A stretch of DNA of 64,000 nucleotides. It comes from Zonotrichia leucophrys gambelii (taxonomy: Eukaryota > Chordata > Aves > Passeriformes > Passerellidae). The stretch covers positions 54,903,585-54,967,584 of the forward strand of contig NC_088170.1 in the NCBI RefSeq assembly GCF_028769735.1. The letters run 5' to 3'. Both the position numbers and the translations under genes were made by a program. The notes under the pieces are model-generated. The model was not told where the DNA came from. It saw only the letters and a program-made list of their open reading frames with translations, and did not search any database. Positions 23,760 to 37,609 of the stretch are shown here, one piece after another (within the stretch, counting starts at the first letter, position 1; every line of letters starts with the position of its first letter).

Positions 23760-26700
23760 AATAACCTCATATTACCATGAGGTTTGACTGAAGCACAAGT
23801 GGAGTAGCTGTTATTAGAGATCAGCCATGTATTGACATGAGGCTGAGCTCTAATCTTTCTTTCACCCTTTAGCTTTTGTTCCCAGGACTTTTGATCCAAT
23901 TCTAAAGGCAGTAAAATATATTCCTACTGTCTGTTATGTTTCCCCAGTGTTCTCTATCAATCCTGATACTCCCTTTCCTAGGTAATGGAGGTTGTTATAC
24001 TGTCTATCATTGTTCAAGCTTGTAATTATATTTTGAAACCATCCTAGATTTTAGTGCATTTAAAAACTTAGTCTACATATGTTACGCTTATCCTCCTATT
24101 GAGAAATTTCAGGTATAACCTAAAACCAGATATACAAAAGAAAAATAATTAAGACTCATTTTCCTTTTTCTATATTCAGAAAGAGGTTTTTTCTACTTTT
24201 TTTTCAGGTGTACTGTAGCAGTTATGACAGGTAATATCAGAACTACATCTGATAACTTTTAAAGGAATAACGTGTGTTGTTAAGATTGATTTAGTTTACT
24301 GTCAGATCAATTTTGCAACAATCTTTAAATTAAAAAGCATCTTCCAAATTCCCTGACTAGTTTAACTGTTAAAGAGGCTACTCTGGCCTTGTTATGATAC
24401 ATAAAAGAAGTAGAGTGGTTTATGAAAGGACCCTAGAAGATTCTGTCTGCTCCTTTAGTTTGAGCAATTGGAAAATATCTGCAAGAATGCCCCACAGAAT
24501 TATTACACATAAATTGTCTCAAATTTTTTCAAGTAGGATAGCTGTAAATTTCCTTTCTTGAAGCTCTGCTTTGTGTACTGCAACTTTAGAAGATCATTGC
24601 CCTCAGCTTCACTGAAGGCCCAAGGGGGAAAAAGCCACTGTAAGAGCAGTCCCTGAGGTCACTTGCTTTTGAAAATTGTACTCAAAGTATACAATTCAGA
24701 AAATCACATTATTTTTTTATTTTGCCTCATTTGAAAAATCAAAACTATTCTCATGAGTTTCCTGATTCAAATCCTGTTACTCAGTTATCATCCAAAGATT
24801 CTAACTGTGTAGGTCAGAAATATTTACCTACGGCCTAAAAGTAATGTGTGCTCATGTTATTTTGAAGGGGCCAGTGGTTTTGTGGATTCACACTAAAATT
24901 TATATATATGTAAGAGCATATGCAAATAATTTTTCCATATGATGAATATAATTTTAAAAATTTTCTTTCATTTTTTAATCAGCATTCTTCATTGATGAAA
25001 AGCTATGAACTGGAAACAGCATTAGAAATCCCCCTAACCCTGAAATGATCAGATTCTGGTAGAAAATTGAATTATTTTCCTTTCCATTTCCCACTCAATC
25101 ATTTTCTGATGGCTCAAGTAATCGTTTTTTCATCTTGTTCTTGATGAGATGGCTAATAATAAATCACTTATTTTAGAATGAAAATTATTTTGCAAGTCAT
25201 GGGCTACTTATGAAATTCTAATTTCTTGAATTGTTCAGTACAGATCCATTTTGGAACATTGAGTTTGTTTTAAAGACAGCTTAAGATCAAGTTATCAGGT
25301 GTGATTACAAGTCTCACATTTCTTAAGTGTCTATTTACTTACTAAGAGGTGTCCATTCTCTTCTGACTGGACACATTAACAGGTCACAGGTCAAGTGCTG
25401 AAGGACAAGTTACTGTGAAAAGCCGCACAGCTGTTTGCTTTGATTTGGCCCTTTAGACATAGTGAACACTGAATAGTGTTACCAATATCAGTCCAGTCCA
25501 CCTGGAGTTGTAATAGGAGAGTAAAGCATCAGACTGAATCTTCAAAAAAAGCAAATAGAAAATTTCAGAAAAGTGGTGGGAAGAAGAAGAAAATGTTGTC
25601 TTTCTAATGACATAACAGATTTTTTTGTCATTGTTGTTTCTGTGAATGTACTTAAACATTCATCAGATTTATACATGTTGCTTTTCCTTAGGTGTTTTTT
25701 ATCTCATGCCATCAGGACTAGCAGCTAAATGTTAGCCATATAACTGAATTTATGCACTGACTTATCACACAGTTCCACACCATTCTATCTCCATAAGCCA
25801 GGTCACAAAAGAGAATGCTAATAGAAGTACTTCTTCACTGAACCACAAGGTTCATCTCTTGACTGGTACATCTTAGACATTTGTGTTTCTGTCAGTATGA
25901 CTCTGATTTGTTCAGGGTCAGTCCCACTTGAGCCCTATGGATCAGAGCGTGTTCTGGGGACACAAACTGTGTCTTAAAAGCCTCTCCATCCTCTCAAACA
26001 TTTTTCTCAAAAAAGAGTGCTCTTCACCATCTCAAAGCTTTGGACTAAGTCTCCTCTGAAGCGGACAATGCATGTATTTAGGAAAACCAAAAACCACCCT
26101 TTCACCCCCCTTATAGTTCTCAGCAATTGCATTGACCTCTTTGAAAGGCTTCTTAGAACCTCTTTATGCCCGATAAGCATAAGTGTAGTTACAAAATCCA
26201 AAGGACAGAATGTCAGTTTAAAGCCGCTTTGAGTTAAATGCCTCTCACATCTCCAGCCAAGAACTTCTTTGTGGAACCAGCAGATAGCAGGAGAACATGT
26301 TGTCTCTTCCTTTTAACATTTTCAATGTGGTGGTAGGAATATGTCAGAGTCTATTTATGAGTGGCTGCCACTACTGACCTTTTTTATCCAGAGTGTTTTC
26401 TAATAAGTAAAGAATTAACACCCAAAGAGTAGCAGTTTGTAATTTCCTGGCTTAACTGTGATATGAGTATTACCCTTTTGAACTCTATCATTACCCTCTT
26501 ACACATCTGAAAATTATACATAAAATTAAAATCAGTAGCTGAGAATATAATTTGTTCCATTCAAGCCACAGGGAAAAAAAATCCAGTAAGAGAGCTTGAG
26601 TTCAAACAGGAAATTTCAGTAACATCTTTCACTCAGGTAAGTGTAGATCCATCTAAATAATAGCTTTGACTGTCCAAAATCAGAAACAAGCAGTTATGAT

Positions 26701-29100
26701 AACATGTTGCATTACAAAATCCTGGCTTTGATGTCCTTACAAAATTATTGTTACATGAAGTAAAAGATAAGAAAAATGTTATGGTTTTGTGTGCTATATG
26801 TGTTCTATTATGCATCATGTCTCATCCCATTGGTAATAAGGTCCTAATTTTTAGCCATACTAATATATAAATGCCCTCTGTTTTGCTTTGCTTTGTATTG
26901 TTTTATTTTCTCCTGTATTTAACATTTACACTTCACATTTTTATTAACCAGTCTGATTTGTTAATTGGTGCTTGTTTTACTAAAAAAAGTTTTAATATTT
27001 GACTTTAATGTTGTTCAAGCATTTATATTGTTCAAAGTTTAAGTCATCTTATCCTTAAAAATGTAGCATAATCTTTAAAAGACTTTTCCACTTTTCCTCT
27101 CATTAAAAAATACAACATATTTTGTTATTCCCCTGCTGTTCAGAGAATTGGACAAATATACAGCTGAGGAGGCACCTGAAGCTTTTGGGCTGTCTCCAGA
27201 CTTTGGCCAGGAGTCAGGAACAAATACAATAATATTGTACTGGCAATCTGTACTTTGTAACTTTAACTGACCTTTGTGACTGTACTTTGCGTGCAGACTG
27301 TGGTATGTAGTGATGCTACTTAGTAGCTCTGTTTTCACATGTATTTCTCTAGTCTGAAACCTCCAAAATCACAGAGATTTTCATGGCCTGACTGATTTAT
27401 CTTGAGACTTTTCCTAAAACCCTTCATAAATCATAAAACTGTTTCTTATTGCTCTAAGGAATGGTTCACAAACCTTGGTACTCTGGCATTCAAGAATCCA
27501 AATAATTAAATAAATAAATAAACAAACTGCAAGTGGAAAAATTAAACTATATACTATTTTGTGGTTGATTGACCTTCTCTACTCTCCAGATGCCCAGCCT
27601 CTCTATTACTGCATCTTCCCAACAGGACCAGGGAGAAAATGTGACAAAAAAACTCATGCGCCAAGATAACAATAAGTTCACTCAGCTATTACCATCTTGG
27701 GCAAAAAGGAATCAAACTGGTAAAATTGGTAGAATTTATTTCCAATTCAAAAGAATAAAATTATAAGAAATAAGGAAAAATATGAAACATCTTTTCCCTG
27801 CTCCTCTCTTCCTCACCAAGTTCAACTTCATCCCTAAGTTGTCTACCTCTCTCTCCCCTGACCAGTGCAGGAGGATTGGAAAGAAATGAGTTGTAATATC
27901 AAACCCTATATCAAACAGCCTATATTTAGTTCCAGAAACCAATACTGTAATTTATCCCTCTGGCTAATCATCACAATCCAAACTGCCCACCAAGAGGGAC
28001 AGAATAATTAAAGAAAAGGTATAAGCCCCTGGTCACTTTTCTGGGAGAAAGCTGAACTTCATCTGCATAAGGAAAGCCCAGGAGGTCAGTGTTTCAAACA
28101 GGTGATAAAAACACAGCTGTTAGAAGCAGCTGTTGCAAAATGAAAGAGTTTTTGGCAGAACCTTTTAGTTTCAAAATTAACATGCAGCAATCAAAAATGA
28201 AAGATCCAGATAAGTTTTAGAAATAATCAGAAGCAGTGAAGGGAAAAATGCCATTTACATCAACATGGCTAACTGGACACTTTGGGATTCCTGGAAGAGA
28301 CTGCAAGAGTTACCTTATAATTCTGAGATATATTATCCAGAATCATTTTGAAATCCATTTACTTCAGGAGTCCATGATATATACATACCATTGACACCAA
28401 TTGCTATAGTGTAAATCCTTAAGACTTAGATACGTATTTAAGGTGTAGGAACAACATACACAATTTTTTTCATAATTTTTATATCATGAGTATACCTTCA
28501 GTATCCTCTGTCAAAACTATTTTTCTTATTAATATAAAATTATAATTATTGGAAACTTAAAACATTACTTAATATTTACAGCAGCATGAAAGTAAACAAA
28601 ATGTCATTTATATTTCTTTTGATTCTAGTTTTAAAGTATGTGTAATAAGACAGAAAATAATTTAAACTAGTTTTGCTAATATTTATAAGTGAGTGTCATT
28701 AGAAGAATTCAGTTATGGGGAAAAGAAACAAAAAAAGGAGGAAAGAAAGTTCTTCTTAGAAATGCCACCTTAAAGTCTGAGAAGGAATACAAAGATCTGT
28801 TACATGAATAGCTCTTTTTCCAAAAAAGGTTTGCAGTAGATGACACATCAACCTGTGGTGATAAATCAGTAGCTGTTTCTGTGCTAACTCATGCTGTCTA
28901 TTTGAGTGGTATGCATGCCATGAAAGATGTACACAGTCCTTCAAGAAATAATGAGTTTGACCAAGATGAGACATGTCCAGATGTTGATGTTCCCTATTTT
29001 TATTTTTTTAGTCAGTCTCTGGAAGCCTGAACCAAGTTAGGCCCAAAGGCTTGTACTTATTTTGTAATAGCTTTCATTTGAACTTTGCAGATCCTTCCTT
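23760..29100. other. AT-rich non-coding DNA
   Basis: No gene, LINE or LTR recognised. Opposed short frames at 26007-26232 are open on both strands but match nothing known to me. Small simple repeats include TTTGC-like runs near 26881-26900 and an AAAT run near 27505-27525. Confidence 0.65.
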
Positions 29101-29106
29101 TCTTGA

Positions 29107-29200
29107 GACAGACAGATGGATAGATAGACAGACAGAACAAAGCTTATCTATCTATCTATCCATCCATCATCCATCCATCCATCCATCCATCCATCCATCC

Positions 29201-29232
<32 letters not shown>
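29107..29232. repeat. Compound tetranucleotide microsatellite
   Basis: A GACA/GATA block (29107-29136) is followed by a short spacer with an AAGCTT site. After this come ATCT repeats, ATCC/CATC repeats, and a final ATCT block to 29232. The GATA side is the reverse complement of the TATC side, so the array can fold back on itself. A plus-strand frame across it encodes a Ser/Ile/Tyr/His/Pro repeat and is an artefact of the repeat. Confidence 0.95.
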
Positions 29233-29239
29233 CAGAGGT

Positions 29240-30048
29240 TATTTCTCTCTGAGAAAAGAGTAGTTATTGTCCTGTATTTATTCACTCATGCAAGAACATT
29301 TCTGAAATGCTGATAGAGTAAATGCTTCTACAAAATCTCAGCAGCTTCTTGGATATTTTGACACTCAACACCATTCACTGCTTCTTCAGAAACTTGCTGA
29401 GTTGATTCCTTCCTACTTTTAATATGTTATTTCAGTATCTCAGCACTAGCTTTCTTTCCTCTAACCCTCTGACACTGATTCTTCCTTTGAACCATGTACT
29501 GCATTAGCAGAAGCTGTTATAATACTGATTCTATGTATTTTAAATTTGGGCATACTGCAAAGTACAGTCCCTCACAGGGGCAGGTAATTCCTTTAGTTTC
29601 ATTATAGTCTTTGGTTAAGATTATTGGCAGATTTGTTATTGCTGTTACCAGATTTATGAAGTAATGGAATAATCTCTGGAAATAATTATTATAACTGTGA
29701 TAAATTATTTACTATTGGGCAGAAATAATTTTAATTACTTTTACTCTACATCACATGGAAAGGCTGAGTGTTTCCTATTCCAGATATCTTAAGTGTTTTT
29801 TTGCACAACATCTCCACAATTGTCTTTATCCATGTTCTCCAATCCTCAGTTAAGATTTCCTCTTAAAAGCACTCAGTTCGTATTACTGATTTTGTTCCAG
29901 CTAGTACAGGAGTAGTGGGAAGGATAGGAAAACATGATTAAATTTCTTTGCAACATCCAAAATACTAAAATAGCTTTGTTGCTAAGGGCTTCTGTATCTA
30001 GCCTCACTTTTGCAGCCCAATGTGTGAGTTAGGTAGGTTTGATTTTTA
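29240..30048. other. AT-rich non-coding DNA
   Basis: Nothing recognisable apart from AT-rich stretches near 29670-29740. Confidence 0.6.
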
Positions 30049-30085
30049 TTGTTTTCTTTTTTTCTCCCCTTCTGTCATTTCTCAG

Positions 30086-30148
30086 CACTGAATTGTTTGG
30101 ATTCACATTGCTGTAATTGCTTTAAAAAGAGTGGTTTTCCTGCAGAGG
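30086..30148 (+). other. Candidate 63-nt exon (splice-site context only)
   Basis: A long pyrimidine tract (about 30049-30082) ends in TTTCTCAG, a strong 3' splice-site context. An AGG/GTGAAT donor-like sequence follows 63 bases later. The enclosed 21 codons stay open in one frame, which continues open to 30297 and is rich in Cys and Lys. I do not recognise the peptide. Splice-like pairs also occur by chance, so this is only a candidate. Confidence 0.15.
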
Positions 30149-30299
30149 GTGAATTTGGCCACAAATGCCTAATTAGGAAGATGGAGTGCTCGCCCACAAA
30201 ATGCCCTGTTAAAAAAAGATATACAGCCTGTATTTATGTCAAGTTAAAACAACCAACAGGGCAGGCACCACAGTCCAACAACCTGGAAATGATATAGAA

Positions 30300-31107
30300 T
30301 TTATAATCACTTCATTTGATTTTTTTCTTCTTCAGTTTTGTATTGCTTTGGAGGATTTAGTCATCAAGAATTTGTCTCGTGTAATTTAACAAGGCAAATG
30401 CCAAGTTTCATGATTCCTTATCTTAAGAGTAATTTTCATAAAAAACAAAAAGTTACAGATTTTTTTGTTAAGATGAATAAATAAATGGTTTTATAACAAA
30501 GAGCTAAATTCATGTGTGGTCATTCTTTTAAATAAATCTGAGGAGTGATACATAGCTAGAAATTTTGCATGAGTGTGACTGTGTTTGTATATATCTGCCT
30601 ATGATGAGAAAGGGGAAATCATGGATACCAAAGTCTTCTTCAGACAACTAAAAAATAGGTCATAACTGTATGGGACTTTACCTCAATATCTGCTAAAAGG
30701 ACAATACTGGATGTAATCCAGGTGGGGTTTGGAGAGTTAAAAATAATCTCCAGACACAGTGAATTCATGACACAAGTGAAGCACTTTATTGGATTTATCA
30801 GATCACAGGGTTTTCCTGCAGATGATGTGCAATGTCCTTCCAGACTTACTTTGAAAGCCTCACAAACAAAAATATGAAAGGCCAAGTATTTTGTGTCATC
30901 TAATTAAAATAAGCATGTACTTCAGTATATGTGTACATGCATTGCATTTTTTCAAGCCTATGTAAAAAGAGTTATATTATTTCCCCACCCTGATTTTTTT
31001 CCACAATTTTTAGTCATTTTCATCATAGAATTCATTATGTCTGGTTGAACTTTTTCAGATCTTTATTTTATTTTTCAGCTATTCATTATTTTCATCCCTA
31101 AAACATC
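30300..31107. other. AT-rich non-coding DNA
   Basis: No gene or repeat recognised. An 81-codon minus-strand frame at 30640-30885 matches nothing known to me. Confidence 0.6.
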
Positions 31108-31402
31108 ATAGAATCAAAATATACGTGTGGCTGACAGGGACTTCTGGGCATTGCCTCATCCAACTTATCTGCTCAAAGCAAATTCAGTCAGAGAAGGTTG
31201 TCCAGAGCTGTGTCCATCTGGATCTTGAATATCTCTGCAGATGGAGACTGCCCAGCTCTCAGCAACCCATTCCCATGTGTGATGAACTTCACATTAGAAA
31301 CGTTCTTCGCTTATGATTAAACTAATTTTGCTGCATTTCTATTTGTGCTTCTTGCATTTTGCCTTCTCACTGGATACTACTGGGAAGGCACTCTTTGCAC
31401 CA
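31108..31402 (-). mobile_element. CR1 LINE 3' fragment, antisense
   Basis: Reading the plus strand, the element begins with CATAGAATCA, the reverse complement of the CR1 tail. Blocks of the CR1 3' region follow: CTCATCCAACTT, CAGAGCTGTGTCCATCTGG, CAACCCATTCCCATG, and a TCTCACTGGATACTACTGGGAAGG block. The fragment is about 300 bases and strongly diverged. It belongs to a different CR1 lineage from the copy at 2870-3792. No coding capacity remains. Confidence 0.85.
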
Positions 31403-34400
31403 TACTATCACATATTTATATAGATATATAATAAAGAATGCACAAATAATATATTGCAAATATTTATGTCAATTCTATTTTTTAAATTTCATAATAAAAC
31501 TTTAAAAAGAGGGAATCAAAGGAACTATGAGTGTTTTTTAGATTTTTTCTTTCTTTTTTGCTTTAATTAAATGTTCCTGACAGGAAAACATCTCATAAAT
31601 CCAAATTAAATCCATTCAAATTATTTCAATTAATTTTGCAAATTAAAATGTTTTGGTGGTTAATGGGAAGGGAGTATTCTGCATTTATTCCTTGTGTGCT
31701 TGTGCAGAACTTCCTGCAGAATTAGATGAATAGTATTTAATTTCAAAAAATATATTACAGATAGTTGAATAGATATTAAGTGGATTATTGGTTGATAATG
31801 TGCTCATAAGTTTTAATTAAGTGTTTTGAGGCAAATGTAGTTCAGGGTCAATGTTACCATTTTTAATTATTATTTTTAAAAATTATTTCCAACAAATAGG
31901 CAAAACTTTGATAAAGTCTTATAATCAATTTTTGTTAAACTACTTTTATTTGCAAAATCCCAGCTCCTTGTGCAAAGCAAACTTTTCTGCGAACTAATAG
32001 CATAATGTGTAGATAAAAAAAATCAAGGTCTTATTAGTAATTTCTCTGCTATCAAGAGAGAGAATGAGCTGTTCATACCTATAGTCTAATTTTTTTGAAA
32101 CATTTCTGTGGGATGCTATGTGGAATTGAAGAACATCATGCTAATAAATAATACAGACACACTTATTTTGTTTATCAGATCTGCCTGAAAAGCTGTCTCA
32201 CCATTCCTACAGTTAAAGTGGTGGCAAAACCTCTCTTTGTCTTAAAACTCTGAAGTCTTTTGGCACAGCTTATATTCAATTTGGCTTTTCTTAAGCACTG
32301 AGATTGGTCATTTACTGCATTTAGGCATCCCAAGGTTTTGCCGGAATTTATTGATCATCTGTTCTTAGATAAGAGAGCTTTTAGGCAAGAGCTTGATTCT
32401 CCTGTCCCCTTAGGAGCCCAGACTAAAAGATCAAGCAGAGACCAGCCCAAGAAACTAAAGCAATATCTTTAAAGTGATATGCTTACAGAGATATTTCATC
32501 ACCCCAGCTGAGTGGCTTCTGCTAGTGAGGCACAAAAAATCCCTGTTGATTTGGATAGAATTTCAGTCTTCTGAAAATTAACCTTGCTCAGTATATTTTA
32601 TGTAAACAGCTTCATATCATAAATAGGGAAATAAAGGCTGAAGTCTTTTTAAGGAGTGTGGACACTGTTTGAAACTTAAACATTAGTCTTACTTCCTTTT
32701 AAACTTAATAGACTGAATACATCCGTTCTAATGAGACTGTTGTCCATAGCTTTAAAACAATTTTATTTAATTGTAACAAATATTCCACATATCCTTATAA
32801 GAACAAGCAAATTTTCATTGCACTAATCATCTTTCTTTTATGAGCAGATATGTTTTACTAGCAGATACTTTAAACAGAGGAAAACAATCTGTCACCAGAT
32901 AATTGCTAAAAGGATGGGAATAAGTCATACTGTTTGCATATTTCTTATGTTACTGGCTTGTGGCCTAATTTAATCTATTCTGAATGCACAGTGATTGCAA
33001 CATAGTCATTTTAAAATCATAAACCTCTCAAAAAAGCCGGGCAGAGGTCTGCTATAATGTGTTAGGTTATGGATATCTTATTTACTATTGATCTCTGAAT
33101 GTAGAACTAATTCATTCTGTACTAGAAAATATTTTCCATATATTTTTAGAAGATATTGAATGGCTCTTAATCAGTGACAAGAATGTTTTGTGTGTTACTG
33201 CTCAAAGTAGATTAGCAACATTGTACAGCATTTCAATAGAAAAAACAAATCTTTTAGAGGCTGAATCTGGCCTGGTATGACTTGCTGTTCAAATTCCCTT
33301 AAATTAAAGCAAAGTTCAGAGTAAGCAATCCAAATGTGCTGCAGGAGTTATATATGGAGATCCACCTAAGCCTATATTGTATGGACATAGTATACATTGC
33401 AGTTTGAATCACTGCTGGGGAGGATTTAATTTAATTAGCCACTTGATTATTATAGTTTGTTTCTGTGTTATCTGTCTCAAGAAGCTTCCGTTACATCCCA
33501 CTCCCTACTCACTCTATTTTCTTTTCTTCAAACTACCCCATTCTAATGACCAGGTTCCTGCATCTCCTTTATTTTTTTTCTATTCAAGTTTGGATGCAGA
33601 AATCCCCAATATACTAACCTAATCTCACTTTTGTGTTCATGGACCATATATCACACATCTAATCTAACAAAAATATGGAATACAAGTGGGTATGTACTTG
33701 TATTAAATAAATTATTATAATCAATTTTTGACTATTAAAATCTTTTTATTTCAGAAACCTCGTCCTGCTCTTGAAGTATATTACTTCCTCCTTTACATCT
33801 CCTTAACAGCCTTTTCCTATAAAGACTGTGTTATTACACTCCCACAAGACTCATAAGTGGCTAAGAATAGAGGGTATGAATATAAGAATGGGATTCAGTT
33901 CACTGATTAAAGACTCTCATTTTAAGTATCTATCAGCACATCTTTGTAGATGTTTATCCTCCTGTTACAGTCAGTAGAAGTTGAGGGGAGGACTGAGTTG
34001 TGTAAAAGCAGGTATATAACACCACACAGTTTTCCAGAGGGTGTCCCAGATATCCACACGGGACTGGCAGGAAAGATGGATAACAGACAGGAAGCCTCAA
34101 TCCCTGTGAGGCAGCAGGAGAAGCCCCACAGTGTGTTCTGTGGCATTTCACATGCCCCTCCATGCCTGCTTTGATGTCCCTTGTTCTCAGCACCTCCAGG
34201 CTACCATAGAAAATCTTTGAGGACATTATCACCCTAGATAATATCTACCTCAGAGTGAAACAAATCCCCTCAATGAATTTTCAGAACAAAGAAACAATCC
34301 CCAAAACAATAAGCAGCAATGATGGAACACTAGCCTCTTTCCAAGGCTCGTATAAATGACACATTTCTTTTAATTATCCTCTTATTTGTAAGGGAAGGAT

Positions 34401-37400
34401 TTGCATCTGTGCATGAAGAATGACAGATTCTGACTGAAAAACAACCAAACTACAGCTGCTATGTGAGAAAGGGAAATTCAGTGAAATGTTTCTGAAATTA
34501 GCTATCACATCATGTTCAATTACAGGGGAGTCAGGCTGTGTCTCTGAAGGTATTTCAGTTACACTTCTTACATTGATATTGACATTCAATAAAACTACCA
34601 ACTTCTAACCCTACTTTAGTGAGGAAATCTTGTCTGCCACCAATCCCTAGTCAACTCATTACAAATTTCCTTAGTTTCTAACAATTTAGTTTCCAGAATA
34701 TCATTCACAAAGCCTATGCACATTAGTAGTAAGTGTTTGCAGTCAGGAAAATGGGTATCATTAATATTCTGAAAGCATGAAATCTTGAAAAAAGTTGTGC
34801 TCATCTTACTGACTTTTAAACTAATTTTTAAAATAAATACAAAAAATGAAAAAATTTGAAAATCCTGTAGCAGACATTTGAAAATCATTCAAATGTCAGA
34901 CCTTATTTTTTATTCTTTTTATAGATTGAAGATATGCCAAATTTAATTGATACATGTTAGTTTTTTTCCTCATAAATGTCATGCTCACAAAACATCTACA
35001 TTTTTATCATTGACATTAAATCCTGTGAAAGGAATAGTACTGTTGATGGCTTGAAAATGCCTTTGAATCACCCTACAGAGTAACTTCTTTCTACTAAATA
35101 GATAAAGTAGAAATTAAATAGATGAAGATAAATAGAGATAAAGTTAAATAGATGAAGTAGAAATTTGTTCCTCATTTCCCAGCTATATAACTATACCACA
35201 ATAAATGCCAGCTAGTATCAGCTTTTTTTTTTTTGACTCTTCAATTCATTAAGCACTGAAATAAAGTTTTCAGGTTTAAAGAATGCAAGTGCCACAATAA
35301 TCTGAGTTTTCCTTATGTTTCATCACATTTTCTTTGTTTTTTTCTGTCACGATAATGTTGGGGTTTTTTTTAATTTCCTCTGAAAAATAAAATTTGTGAG
35401 ACACAATTCACTTAAGTAGGTTTGTTGTCATAAAATGAGAAAAGCTTTTAAAAGTATTTTGTCAAATATAAAGAGAAATTCCCTTTCCAGAGTGATTTAG
35501 AAGGATTTAGAAGGAAAAAAAAAAAAAAGAAATCTTTTTCCTAGAGTGACAAAACATGATGTTTCAATACCAAAACATTACAGATATTTTTCTGCTTTGC
35601 TTTTAACTTGTGGATTATCTACTAGGAGAAGACATTTTACATTGTCAAACCAATTTAATACAAAATGATCGGTACCACCTAGACTTATTTCAAATAAATG
35701 TGAAAGCCTGTGAAGATTACAATCTAAGCAGGCTGCAAAAAATAATTCAGGTAGCGATGCCCTGAATAATAAAGGACAGTTATCTCTGCTGATATGGCTG
35801 AATGTGTCAGAAGCTGTTGCCACAATTTCTCAATTACCTGTATGCAGGATAATGTGAGGCGGGACTTGGCTGTCCCTCTTAATGTCAGGCAGTCACTTAT
35901 ACCCTTTCCATAAGAGTGCTGATCTCCAGTGTCCTGGAGGACATTGAGATGTCTCTTTTTTGAAGAACTTTTCCAGAAGTAAATAATTCAATTTTCTGGA
36001 ATGATGCGAGACCATCACACACAAATCACAGACGTGGCACCAGGCAGTGGACGGCTCCTCAAACAAGATATCAGCAAAAACAGCAGGGAGAGGAATTTTT
36101 TTTCAGAAACTTGAAAGGCTTTAATTCAGTATATCTCCTCATTTTAATAGTAATAGAGATTTAAAGGGCTATTAATGACAATTAAACAAACATTTTTTTC
36201 ACCAATATATGTCCTCTGTGGTAGACATTTTTTTTCACCCTTAATTTAATTATTAAAATGTAGATAATTCAAAGGACAATTGGAAAGTCCAAATATATAC
36301 TATAGATCTACTCATCTTGACAATGAGATCTAGAGGAAAACAGTTTAAAAGAGTCCACTTTCTTTATTCTGATTTTCTATTTTATTCAGGATTCTTAGTC
36401 TGGTTCCCAAAGAGAGTACAATCTGGAATGAGATGATGCCACAGAAAGACTTACTATCAAACTTGGAATCATAACTCTTTGCAGGGCACTGCAGGATTCA
36501 TATGTACACAAATCGCCTCCAACCCCACAAATAATGTCATACTTTGAATAAACATAGAATACTAAACTGGGAGGTCGAGGATTGAGGGGGTGGGAAGACA
36601 GAGTATGTTTTAAATATTATCCCTTTCTCAAAGGCAGGAGAAGCTGCAGAAGGCTTGATATGGGGTATTTTACTAGTTGTAAAATTTTGTAAAATGCATC
36701 TAAAATTTTCATGTAGCTTAAATTATAGTGTCATGTTTTTCAAAGTTGTTGCATTTGTGTCTACACTGTTATTCTTCCTAGACACAACATAAAGAAAAGG
36801 AGCACATTAAAATATTATCAATGCTAGGAAGCCAATGAAGCCAATAAATCCATGAACATTGTCTGTTAATAATTTCCTTATAAACTATTTATACATACTA
36901 AAATATTTTTTCATTATATGTTACATGTTTCATTTGATCTTTATTCCGTCTCCATTCTCCTTCTTCTGGAATTTTTTTCTAGGTCAGAAGTAGTTCATGA
37001 ACTAAGGGATTTAGCAGTTTTGTATTTAATGGAAAGACATTTTCTTTGAAAGAATGGGAAATGTGGTTAACAAGAATTGTACTTGACCATGGTTACAAGA
37101 ATAAGCTTCTCAATTTGATGTCTGATTGTCCCTAGATCATAGATTACGAAACAATATCGGTTGAAATGGTCAAATTGTTTATTGCCTTGCAGACAGTGAA
37201 CAGGGTGGTATTTGTTATTAGAACTTTTTTCTACAAGGAATGAAGCATCAAAAATAAAATAGACTGAGCAAAATGGAAGAGCAGAGATGTGCAAGGCACT
37301 GAAAGAGAAAACAGAGTTCAATTTAACCTCTTTGTCATCATAAAATAAGGTATTTAGGTCAGATAATACATCCTTATATTCACCAACAACAACATCCTTA

Positions 37401-37609
37401 AGTGAGACAACTGTGTTCGCTTCAAAAATGTATAAGATACATCTGATTAGCTTAAACAGAAAAAGTGGGTTTGGGGTATAACATCAGAAGACTGTTTCAG
37501 TGATTTAAGAGAAAAAAAATATAAAAATAGCTTTGATTTTTTGAAATCAATTTGAAAATTCAGAGTAAAATCTTTTGTTGATTTTCTGAAAATTTTCAAA
37601 GTTCAGTCC
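31403..37609. other. AT-rich non-coding DNA with a few GC-richer islets
   Basis: No gene recognised. The segment 33950-34230 is less AT-rich and open on both strands for 70-90 codons, which could be a decayed repeat, but I cannot name it. Simple sequences include a T-run near 35224-35234, an imperfect AAATAGATRAAG-type tandem repeat at 35096-35165, and an A-run near 35515-35528. Confidence 0.6.
35096..35165. repeat. Imperfect tandem repeat
   Basis: Variants of AAATAGATAAAGTAGAAATT and AAATAGATGAAG recur three to four times in 70 bases with small length differences. This is a degenerate minisatellite-like tract. Confidence 0.75.

Noticed and set aside
29107..29232. Possible CRISPR-like array
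   Set aside because: The units are 4-bp tandem repeats without unique spacers, and the genome is a vertebrate one.
29051..29263. 70-codon plus-strand frame with Ser-Ile-Tyr-Leu and His-Pro-Ser-Ile repeats
   Set aside because: A direct translation of the tetranucleotide microsatellite.
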